In this document: one piece after another, positions 6,297-11,615 of the stretch
Layout: each line of letters starts with the position of its first letter
Numbering within the stretch: the first letter of the stretch is position 1
Assembly: GCA_902495945.1 (NCBI GenBank)
Contig: CABUZD010000047.1
Span: 1 to 11,615, forward strand
Source of the DNA: an uncultured Collinsella sp.
Lineage (GTDB): Bacteria > Actinomycetota > Coriobacteriia > Coriobacteriales > Coriobacteriaceae
DNA: 11,615 nt
Direction: 5' to 3'
Position numbers and translations under genes: made by a program
The notes under the pieces: generated by a model
What the model saw: the letters and a program-made list of their open reading frames with translations, nothing else
Databases searched by the model: none
Told to the model about the DNA's origin: nothing

Positions 6297-7478
6297 CTAC
6301 AGCTGCTCGGCCGGACGCTCGGGCGAGCTAAAGCCCGAATCGAACGTGACGACGCACGAGACGTCGGGCCGGCGCTCGTGCACGATGCGCGTGACGAGCT
6401 CCAGCAGCTCCTCGTCGGATATGTCAAAGCCGTCGGGACGCACCAGGTCAAACGAAACGAACCCGTCGTGCTCGTGCAGGTCGTGGATGGAGAGCGCGGG
6501 ATCGATCTGCATGACGCCGCGCTTGACCCAGCCGCGCAGGTCGTCGCCGGTTGTCGCGATGGGGTCGCAGTGCAGCGTGATCCCAATGCCCATCTGGCGC
6601 TTGATGTCGTGCTCGATGGTGTCCAGGATCTCGTGGTGCTCAAACGCGTCGCCCTCGCCGGGCATCTCCACGTGGGCGCTGGCAAACTGACGACCGGGGC
6701 CGTAGTCGTGCACCATCAGGTCGTGTGTGCCCAAGACCTGCGGATAGGACATGATCTTGTCGCGGATTGCCTGGACGAGCTTGGGGTCGGGCGCTTGCCC
6801 CAGCAACGGGCTGATGGCGTTGCGCACTAGGCCCATGCCGCTGATGCAGATGAAGATGCCCACACCCAGGCCTGCCCAGCCATCGAGGTCAAAGCCGGTC
6901 GTCTGCGAAATAAGCGCTGCGGCCAGGACCGAGGCCGAGGCAATGACGTCGTTTTTGGAGTCCTGCGCTGTGGCGATGAGCGTCTCGGAATCGATGCGGT
7001 TACCCAGTGCGCGGTTGAACGCGGCCATCCAGAATTTGACGAGCATGGACAGAACAAGGGCGGCCATGGAGAGCGCCGAATACACGGTGGGCGAGGGCTT
7101 GATGATCTTGGTGACCGACTCGAGGATCAGGTTGATGCCGACGGCGCAAACCAGGACAGCGACGAACAGGCCGGCTAGGTACTCATAGCGGCCGTGACCA
7201 TAGGGGTGGCCTTCGTCTGCCGGGCGGCTGGCAAGGCGGAACCCGAGCAGGCTCACGATGTTGCTCGAGGCATCGGAGAGGTTGTTGAAAGCGTCGGCGA
7301 TGAGGGAGACGGAGCCGGCGAGCAGGCCCGCGATGCCCTTGGCCAGGCACAGGGTGATGTTGAGGCCAATGCAGACGAGGCCTGCGGAAAAGCCCGCGTT
7401 GGTGCGGCAAGATGCATCGACCGGCTCGCTCTCGCTGCCGGGAACAAGCGTATGTACCAGCCGATTTACAAATAGCAT
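6297..7478 (-). CDS. Cation diffusion facilitator, probably Mn-type, with tandem C-terminal domain
   Basis: This is a CDF-family proton/metal antiporter that exports divalent cations from the cytoplasm. The start ATG at 7478 has GAGGA eight bases upstream on the minus strand; an in-frame ATG at 7499 lacks a ribosome site. The product is 393 residues; typical members are about 300. Six membrane helices lie at ~30-53, 57-80, 100-122, 133-155, 165-190 and 200-222. The metal site reads NNLSD (N65, D69) in helix 2 and DSKND (D173, D177) in helix 5; lack of the zinc-type His in helix 5 favours Mn2+ (or Fe2+) over Zn2+. GHPYGHGRYE (90-99) is the usual family motif. The cytosolic ferredoxin-like domain (~230-306, ending HCDP) is followed by a second, similar unit (~322-382). 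The gene converges with the membrane protein gene, with only 18 bp between stops. Confidence 0.93.
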   Translation of the reverse strand: MLFVNRLVHTLVPGSESEPVDASCRTNAGFSAGLVCIGLNITLCLAKGIAGLLAGSVSLIADAFNNLSDASSNIVSLLGFRLASRPADEGHPYGHGRYEYLAGLFVAVLVCAVGINLILESVTKIIKPSPTVYSALSMAALVLSMLVKFWMAAFNRALGNRIDSETLIATAQDSKNDVIASASVLAAALISQTTGFDLDGWAGLGVGIFICISGMGLVRNAISPLLGQAPDPKLVQAIRDKIMSYPQVLGTHDLMVHDYGPGRQFASAHVEMPGEGDAFEHHEILDTIEHDIKRQMGIGITLHCDPIATTGDDLRGWVKRGVMQIDPALSIHDLHEHDGFVSFDLVRPDGFDISDEELLELVTRIVHERRPDVSCVVTFDSGFSSPERPAEQL

Positions 7479-7620
7479 AGCGGTCGTCCTCACAATCATG
7501 TTTAAGGGGATAGTGTAGCTCGCGCGGGGGCGCCGTGCACCGATGCTCAGAAAATGCAGCAATAGTCTGCCGGTGCTAACGAGCGAGCCTTCTCGTCTGC
7601 CTGGGTGGTCCATTTTGGGC

Positions 7621-7667
7621 CACATGGGTATGGGCATGTGCCTGTTTGCTCGACATACTTAATGTCG
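7621..7667. promoter_or_regulatory. Two adjacent inverted repeats upstream of the zinc-ribbon gene
   Basis: CACATG (7621-7626) and CATGTG (7635-7640) are inverted arms around an 8-bp spacer. CGACAT (7651-7656) and ATGTCG (7662-7667) are inverted arms around ACTTA. They lie immediately before the ribosome site of the zinc-ribbon gene and in the region dividing it from the divergent CDF gene, so they could be operator sites or a leader hairpin. Six-base arms can occur by chance; two side by side make it more notable. No good promoter boxes were identified with confidence. Confidence 0.4.
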
Positions 7668-7696
7668 ACAGCCCCTGTGCAAAGGAGGACGTTTCC

Positions 7697-9035
7697 ATGG
7701 ACGAGATGTTTGCCATTAAATGTCAAAACTGCGGCGGCCCTATGTACTCGCACCAAGCTAAGCGCAGCTTTGAGTGCGCCTATTGCGGTGCGATCATTCC
7801 GTGGCAGGCGGACGCCGGAGAGCCCAAGAGCGCTTTGGGCATTCGCCATACGCCGTTGACGGTGGTGGATGGACTGCTCAAGCTCACGCATGTGTCGCAA
7901 CTCGAGCGCCCGGAGGACCCGGACTGGTATTTCTTCAATTCGCACTGGCGCAATCAGTCGGTCCTGGAACATCTGCTGTGGGAGGATCGCGGCACGGCGC
8001 AGGAGTTCCAAGAGGCCACGCATGTGAGTATTCCTTGTCCCTTCTGTGGTGCGTCCTTTGAGGGCGAGTCAACGCAGCGTGTGTTTGAGTGCCCGTCCTG
8101 CGGCAACAAGATCGGCATTGCCGACCTGCTCAAGCCGGGGACGTTTAGCAAGCGTCTGACCATGGGCGTGGGTGAGGAGTATGTGCCGGATCAGGGTATT
8201 CCCTGCGAAATCTCGCCGCAGCAGGCACGTGCCAACGCGCTGCAGCTGGTGCGCCAGTATCCGGATGCCTTTGCCGGGCACGACGTGGAAGATGCGATCC
8301 AAAACGACATGATGCTCTTCTATTTCCCCATGGCGCTGGCGGACCTGCGCATGATGGCGAGCTTCCCGGGCAAGGGGCCTGAGCAAGGAAACCCTGGTGT
8401 ACTACGAGGTGCTCGACTGGGCATACCCCAGAGCAAACTACCTGGACGTTCGCCTCATGGGCATTTTGGAGCCGTGGGACTTTGCCAAGGTCGGTCCGTT
8501 CGATCCCGCCATGCAGGAAGGCGACTTCCGCGTCGTCTCCGTCGATGCATCTACCAAGGACCAGGTGGTCATTGATAAGTTGGCGCTCGACGTTGCGGGC
8601 AACGATGCCGAGGCCGTACTGGGGCTCAATAAAAAGAGCATCCGAACCTGGGCGCTCAAGGCCCGCAAGCATAAGGATGGCCTGGTGATGGTGCCGGTCT
8701 ACTTTGTCGATCGTCCGGCGACGGATGGCCGCGATGGCGAGCAGGTGCGCATTGCCGTAAACGGCCAGACGGGTCGTGCGGCCGCGGTGGTGTTTAGCGA
8801 CAAGCGCGAAACGCATATCGTGGCGCCGCTCAGCCCGAGCCTGCATCTGTCCGGTGAGAGCACCGTACACGCCACGCCCGTCGAGGTCAAATACGTTAAA
8901 TCGCCGTTCCTATACCAGATCGTGCGCTGTGGAGACGGCGAGCAACCGCGTCAGGTCGCAGCCGCCGTCGAGGGTTCCTACCGAGAAGAAAAGCCCAAAC
9001 GCAAGGGCTTGTTCGCTGCGATCTTTGGGAAGTAG
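7697..9035 (+). pseudogene. Double zinc-ribbon protein of unknown function, frameshifted
   Basis: The start ATG at 7697 follows a strong AAAGGAGG (7681-7688). The first frame carries two zinc ribbons: C9-x2-C12 with C27-x2-C30 (CQNCGG, CAYCGA) and C114-x2-C117 with C132-x2-C135 (CPFCGA, CPSCGN), each a TFIIB-type rubredoxin-like knuckle. After FPGKG this frame runs into non-protein-like sequence and stops at 8575. The next frame continues sensibly from LSKETLVYYEVLDWAYPRANYLD to the stop at 9035, ending in a basic KPKRKGLFAAIFGK tail. Removing one G from the GGGG run at 8374-8377 joins the two into a 445-residue protein. As written, the product would be a 292-residue truncated form. Cause unresolved: sequencing error, real inactivation or G-run variation. 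The function is unknown; there is no membrane segment. Confidence 0.85.
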
Positions 9036-9083
9036 GGGAGTGGTTCCGGGGTGTCGGGCTGCATCGCAAGGTCATGAGACGAA

Positions 9084-9111
9084 TTTAAAACTGCTGGGAA
9101 CGTGCTACCAT
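9084..9111 (+). promoter_or_regulatory. Probable promoter of the SHOCT-type gene
   Basis: The -35-like TTTAAA (9084-9089) and -10 TACCAT (9106-9111) are 16 bp apart, and TGC (9103-9105) makes an extended -10. The gene's ribosome site follows about 30 bases later. Confidence 0.5.
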
Positions 9112-9151
9112 TTCCGATAGCCTTAATCTTGTAAGAAGCGGAGGCCAGATT

Positions 9152-9493
9152 ATGGGTTTTGCGGATCAGCAGCTTCAGCTTCAGGTACCGTATTCTCCTG
9201 ACGACACGTTTAATGCCTTGAAGACAGCTATGGAAAAGCTGCCTAAAGTAAAAGTTGATAGTGCATCGCCCACAACAAGAACAGTTGCAGCCGAGATTGG
9301 TATGAGCCTTTGGTCCTGGGGCGAAAATATCAGTATTTCGGTTGTTCCAGTTGAAGGCGGATCTGGCGTTACTGTCAACTCGTCATCTAAGGTCCGGACA
9401 AACGTACTAAACGGGGGCAAAAATGCAAAGAATATTGCCGAGATAGTCGATGCCCTATCGAAGGAGCTCGAGCGGTATCCACAGGTTTCATAG
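9152..9493 (+). CDS. Small protein of unknown fold, N-terminal part of a SHOCT-domain gene cut by an in-frame TAG
   Basis: The ATG at 9152 has GGAGG (9140-9144) seven bases upstream. The 113-residue product starts MGFADQQLQLQVPYSPDDTFNALKTAM and alternates beta strands and helices: two helices (~16-28, ~92-108) flank several strands (VKVDSASPTTRTVAAEIG, ISISVVPVEGG, SGVTVNSSSKV). This resembles a small SRPBCC- or DUF-type beta-sheet domain, but I cannot name the family. No signal peptide or membrane helix. The frame stops at TAG (9491-9493), yet the same frame remains open for 41 more codons and encodes a SHOCT domain, so the intact gene is probably 155 residues (9152-9619). Codon use is visibly richer in A/T than in ruv, fhs or CDF genes, suggesting later acquisition. 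Confidence 0.85.
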   Translation: MGFADQQLQLQVPYSPDDTFNALKTAMEKLPKVKVDSASPTTRTVAAEIGMSLWSWGENISISVVPVEGGSGVTVNSSSKVRTNVLNGGKNAKNIAEIVDALSKELERYPQVS

Positions 9494-9619
9494 ACTATTG
9501 AGACGCTGGCGGATAGTGGCGATGTAGTTGCAAGGCTTGAGAGGCTTGCAACGCTGCGTGATAGTGGAGTACTTACCGAGGAAGAGTTTGCTGCAGAAAA
9601 GGCAAAAATCCTTTCGTAA
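9494..9619 (+). pseudogene. Detached SHOCT domain, 3' part of the gene at 9152
   Basis: In the same frame as the gene at 9152 and directly after its TAG, codons read TIETLADSGDVVARLERLA then TLRDSGVLTEEEFAAEKAKILS and TAA (9617-9619). The last 28 residues are a clear SHOCT (short C-terminal) domain: L-x-x-L-x-x-L-R-D-S-G-x-L-T-E-E-E-F-x-x-x-K-x-x-I-L. No start codon or ribosome site precedes it, so it would be translated only by readthrough or after reversion of TAG to a sense codon such as CAG. Confidence 0.85.
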
Positions 9620-9713
9620 TCAGACACGATGGTTGGATTTGCATTCTATTATTGAACTTGTTTATACCAGGCTGAAAACATCGTGTGTAATAAAGGTGCG
9701 TAGTAGTCTCGTC

Positions 9714-10166
9714 TCATACAGCAATAGGGACCTCTTTTGGACGTTCTGCCTTTGGAGCGTCGGCGAGTCGTGCCTCGATGGAAGCTTTGGACACCATGCG
9801 CTTGGTGCCATCCTTCCATGAATCCAACAGTCCAGCATTTATCAGTTGCGATACTCTTGCCGAGCTAACGCCAAGCATGCGCGCGGCGTCCACTGCGGTG
9901 ACGGCGGGGATATCGTTGAGTTTGCGACTGACGGCCACGGAGATAATCTTGCCACCGTGCTGCGGCTCGTGGCCAAAGTCCGGCGCAAGCAGGTCAACGC
10001 CGCCCATTAGGTGGTCATCGACCATGCATGCGAGAAAATCAGCGGCACTTTCGACAGCGTCGTTTAGGTCGGATCCGAACGTTCCACCTCCGCCCAGCGA
10101 GCCACATGGCACAGCGTCGACAACACCGTCCGAATCAAAGAACTCGAATTCCCATACGTAAACCAT
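9714..10166 (-). CDS. HicB-like antitoxin/regulator with C-terminal helix-turn-helix
   Basis: The ATG at 10166 on the minus strand follows AAAGGAGG with six bases between. The 150-residue protein starts VWEFEFFDSDGVVDAVP and continues GGGGTFGSDLNDAVESAADFLACMVDDHLM (~24-54), the beta-strand plus helix layout of the HicB degraded RNase H fold. Residues ~85-133 (DIPAVTAVDAARMLGVSSARVSQLINAGLLDSWKDG...) form a helix-turn-helix like that of MerR/excisionase proteins, consistent with DNA-binding autoregulation. HicB proteins neutralise the HicA mRNA interferase, but no HicA-like frame is visible on either side: 9620-9713 and 10167-10369 hold no credible ORF. It is therefore a solitary antitoxin or a repurposed regulator. 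A palindrome 58 bp upstream of its start may be its operator. Confidence 0.85.
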   Translation of the reverse strand: MVYVWEFEFFDSDGVVDAVPCGSLGGGGTFGSDLNDAVESAADFLACMVDDHLMGGVDLLAPDFGHEPQHGGKIISVAVSRKLNDIPAVTAVDAARMLGVSSARVSQLINAGLLDSWKDGTKRMVSKASIEARLADAPKAERPKEVPIAV

Positions 10167-10188
10167 GTAAGACCTCCTTTAATGGCAA

Positions 10189-10194
10189 ATAATA
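10189..10194 (-). promoter_or_regulatory. -10 box of the HicB-like gene
   Basis: On the minus strand the sequence reads TATTAT, five of six matches to TATAAT, about 23 bp upstream of the start codon. No good -35 box is visible at the expected 17 bp, which would suit an activator-dependent or weak promoter. Confidence 0.5.
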
Positions 10195-10220
10195 CGAGGC
10201 GTACTCCTAGAAGCATTGCC

Positions 10221-10238
10221 AGTTGCATCGATGCAGCT
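10221..10238. promoter_or_regulatory. Palindrome in the divergent HicB/PH intergenic region, candidate operator
   Basis: The 18-mer agttgcatcgatgcagct contains a perfect 12-bp palindrome TGCATCGATGCA (10224-10235), and the flanks also pair except for one T/G step. It lies between the divergent HicB-like and PH-like genes, roughly 30-45 bp upstream of the hicB-like -10 box. The regulator next door has a helix-turn-helix, so autoregulation through this site is a reasonable inference. Confidence 0.55.
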
Positions 10239-10294
10239 AATCATGTCCATCTTAAAGCCTCGCGCGGACTCGAATTTCAATGTCGCCTAGCGCC

Positions 10295-10324
10295 TTCGTG
10301 CAGGATTCCCGAAGTGACTAAAAT
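10295..10324 (+). promoter_or_regulatory. Probable promoter of the PH-like gene
   Basis: TAAAAT at 10319-10324 matches the -10 consensus at five of six positions. The -35 candidate TTCGTG (10295-10300) is poor, with an 18-bp spacer. Transcription would begin near 10331, which excludes the upstream GTG at 10325 as a start codon. Confidence 0.5.
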
Positions 10325-10369
10325 GTGACCATAGAGGCAGTTTTAGCGAACCCCACGGGAGTGACGCGT

Positions 10370-10639
10370 ATGGACAACAACACGCTGCTATTCCAGGACA
10401 AAGGTTCGGGTAGGTTTAAAGACGTCAAGATCTACCCTAACCGTATTGAGGTGCTCAAGAAGGGTACGTTTGGTGGCAAGCACACCGAGATTGTCTATCT
10501 TAAGGACATCACGGGGGTCAACAGGATCAAGGGCCGCGACGTTTTCCTACGTAACAGGCTGTTGACTGCCTGTGTCTTTAGCCTGAGCAGCCGTGCGAAG
10601 GCCCAGGAGTTTGTTAACGCGCTGAACATGGTGATGTAG
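10370..10639 (+). CDS. Small bacterial PH-like domain protein
   Basis: The ATG at 10370 follows GGGAG (about 10358-10362) with eight bases between and gives 89 residues. A GTG at 10325 is in frame but has no ribosome site and lies before the predicted transcription start. The pattern LLFQDKGSGRFKDVKIYPNRIEVLKKG...HTEIVYLKDITGVNRIKG...FSLSSRAKAQEFVNALNMVM, with seven strands and a closing amphipathic helix, matches the small bacterial PH (bPH) fold. Members are often found near or fused to SHOCT domains, and a SHOCT gene lies 750 bp upstream. Ligand and role unknown; no membrane segment or export signal. It ends in TAG and is followed, 30 bp on, by a terminator oriented for the opposite-strand gene. 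Confidence 0.8.
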   Translation: MDNNTLLFQDKGSGRFKDVKIYPNRIEVLKKGTFGGKHTEIVYLKDITGVNRIKGRDVFLRNRLLTACVFSLSSRAKAQEFVNALNMVM

Positions 10640-10664
10640 CCCATGGCGGCGTTCGGGCCAAGGT

Positions 10665-10699
10665 AAAAATCGGGGGCACAGAACGGTGTCCTGCGCCCC
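10665..10699 (-). terminator. Rho-independent terminator for the surface-protein gene
   Basis: On the minus strand GGGGCGCAG pairs with CTGTGCCCC (one G-T pair), with two further pairs inward and a five-base loop. A run of five T follows two to three bases later (forward A-run 10665-10669). It lies about 35 bp past the stop of the minus-strand surface-protein gene. On the plus strand it lacks a T-run, so it is not a strong terminator for the PH-like gene. Confidence 0.8.
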
Positions 10700-10734
10700 T
10701 CATTAAATCGATGTGTCCAAAAGGGCCGGCTGGC

Positions 10735-11460
10735 CTAATCGTCAACGTCTCCGTTGTCTTCGCGGTCATTTGCAAGCATTGCTGCGCCGGCGACCGTCGT
10801 CGCCACGGCGGCAGCGGCGAGCCCGGCGGCAATGCCGGAGCCGTCGCCCGTGTCGGCGAGTTTTCCGCCCGAGTTCTTGCCCTTGTTGCCCTTACCGTTC
10901 TTATCAGCGCTGCCTGCGTTGGAACCCGTGCCACCGTCGGTGTCGGTGCCGCCTGCACTGCTCGAGGCCGCTACGGTAAAGCTCGCGGCTCCGTCATTAG
11001 CAAGCTTGTAGTTTTGCGCCGCGTCGCCCAAAAGACCGTTCGCGCGCACCCAGTACGTTCCCGCGGTAAATGCCTCGCCCTCGACCATTGCCGTGCCCGG
11101 AGCGCCGTCCGCGTCGTGCACAAACTCGAGCTGAGCCGTGCAGGCATCGTTTTCGAGTTTGCCCTCGAGCAGCGCCGCGACCTTTGTGCGCACATCCTCG
11201 CCGGCCTTAAGGCCTTCGAGCCCCTCAAAGTGGGGTGTCAGTGCGCGCGGATCGATATCGATGGGCACGGATCCCTGCAGCCCCGTAACGGTCTCGTTGC
11301 CCAAGGCGTCGACATCCACGTATTCGATGGTAAACGCATGGCCCGAAGCCGCCACGTTGAGTACGTTGCTGCTGTCGACAAGGCGGAAATGGCCCTCGCC
11401 AACGGTCTTGCCATCCTGGAGCGAGGCATCGCTCAGCGAGTCGCCGTACGTCATGCGCAT
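10735..11460 (-). pseudogene. C-terminal part of a sortase-anchored surface protein, 5' end missing
   Basis: From the first in-frame ATG (11460) this gives 241 residues and no signal peptide; no ribosome site precedes the ATG. Residues 3-73 (MTYGDSLSDASL...GHFRLVDSS...TIEYVDVDALGNETVTGLQGSVPIDIDPR) and ~74-166 (ending GTYWVRANGLL..QNYKLANDGAASFTV) look like MBG/YDG-type beta repeats found near the end of large Gram-positive adhesins. A Gly/Ser/Asp/Lys linker (168-200) leads to KLADTGD (LADTG 201-205, a variant LPXTG sortase motif), a membrane helix (~209-231) and a short tail NDREDNGDVDD that is unusually acidic. The coding sense seems to begin around 11475; upstream is an in-frame TAG (11488-11490). 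It is therefore a truncated or silent copy, unless the start lies elsewhere through an assembly error. Confidence 0.75.
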
Positions 11461-11487
11461 GCGGGTCGGGAGGCAGCACGAAGCCGA

Positions 11488-11615
11488 CTACGTGTGCTTC
11501 GTATCGTAATTGTAGTTGCGCTGGTAGATGCTCCGGGCCAGCGCCGCATCAACAAAGTCGGATGCGATGATGCCAATGTGCTTGAGGTAATCTGACTTTG
11601 TATCCTCGGTGCCGA
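11488..11615 (-). CDS. C-terminal end of an unidentified protein (partial, runs off the right edge)
   Basis: On the minus strand 41 codons are open from the edge to TAG at 11488-11490. The translation (GTEDTKSDYLKHIGIIASDF, then VDAALARSIYQRNYNYDTKHT) is amphipathic and helical and looks like genuine protein, but I do not recognise the family. It does not resemble the beta-repeat surface protein that follows in the same frame. The simplest reading is the end of a separate gene; the alternative, one gene cut by an amber stop, is less likely because the intervening residues SASCCLPT look non-coding. Confidence 0.5.
   Translation of the reverse strand, partial: GTEDTKSDYLKHIGIIASDFVDAALARSIYQRNYNYDTKHT

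Noticed and set aside
9620..9713. Gap between the SHOCT tail and the HicB-like gene
   Set aside because: I looked for a terminator or small gene; no convincing stem with T-run or ORF was found.
10167..10369. Possible HicA toxin gene next to the HicB-like gene
   Set aside because: No frame on either strand between 10167 and 10369, nor in 9620-9713, encodes a HicA-like dsRBD protein.
9491..11490. Recoding of TAG as an amino acid
   Set aside because: Two in-frame TAG codons interrupt open frames here, but TAG is the natural stop of at least six intact or nearly intact genes in the window, so general reassignment is not credible.

Overview
The window looks like chromosomal DNA from a high-GC, low-genome-size actinobacterium of the Coriobacteriia, most likely Collinsella or a close relative. 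This is an inference from the GC-rich third codon positions, a ruvC-ruvA-ruvB operon followed by formate-tetrahydrofolate ligase, TTG/GTG start usage, strong AGGAGG-type ribosome sites, and gut-type small proteins (zinc ribbon, SHOCT, PH-like, HicB-like) next to a sortase-anchored surface protein. No rRNA, tRNA, CRISPR array or insertion sequence was seen.

Layout. Positions 1-849 hold a helical protein of unknown function whose 5' end may lie outside the window. Positions 850-1091 contain an unusual nested inverted repeat and a promoter. Positions 1092-3300 are the Holliday-junction operon ruvC-ruvA-ruvB, with each start codon overlapping the preceding stop (TGATG). Positions 3445-5112 encode formate-tetrahydrofolate ligase with its own promoter and a clear Rho-independent terminator. 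Positions 5292-6278 encode a single-pass membrane protein with a disordered cytoplasmic head and an extracytoplasmic heptad-repeat tail. It converges on a minus-strand cation diffusion facilitator (6297-7478) that carries a duplicated C-terminal cytosolic domain.

From about 7.5 kb onward the content becomes accessory and partly broken. A double zinc-ribbon protein (7697-9035) is frameshifted in a G run. A small protein with a C-terminal SHOCT domain (9152-9619) is split by an in-frame TAG. A solitary HicB-like antitoxin/regulator on the minus strand (9714-10166) faces a small PH-like protein (10370-10639) across a region holding a 12-bp perfect palindrome. The right end is the C-terminal part of an LPXTG-like surface protein (10735-11460, minus) that has neither signal peptide nor credible start. 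It abuts the C-terminal 41 residues of an unrelated, unidentified protein that enters from the right edge.

How the genes work together: RuvABC is a textbook branch-migration/resolution complex. Fhs feeds one-carbon metabolism and is transcribed separately. The CDF transporter probably exports Mn2+ or a similar divalent metal. The remaining small genes share envelope/regulatory themes, but no single pathway can be proven from sequence alone. No completely new system is demonstrable. The best leads are the nested inverted repeat at 858-955, the palindrome in the HicB/PH intergenic region, the tandem C-terminal domain of the CDF protein, and the cluster of three disrupted genes between 8.3 and 11.5 kb.
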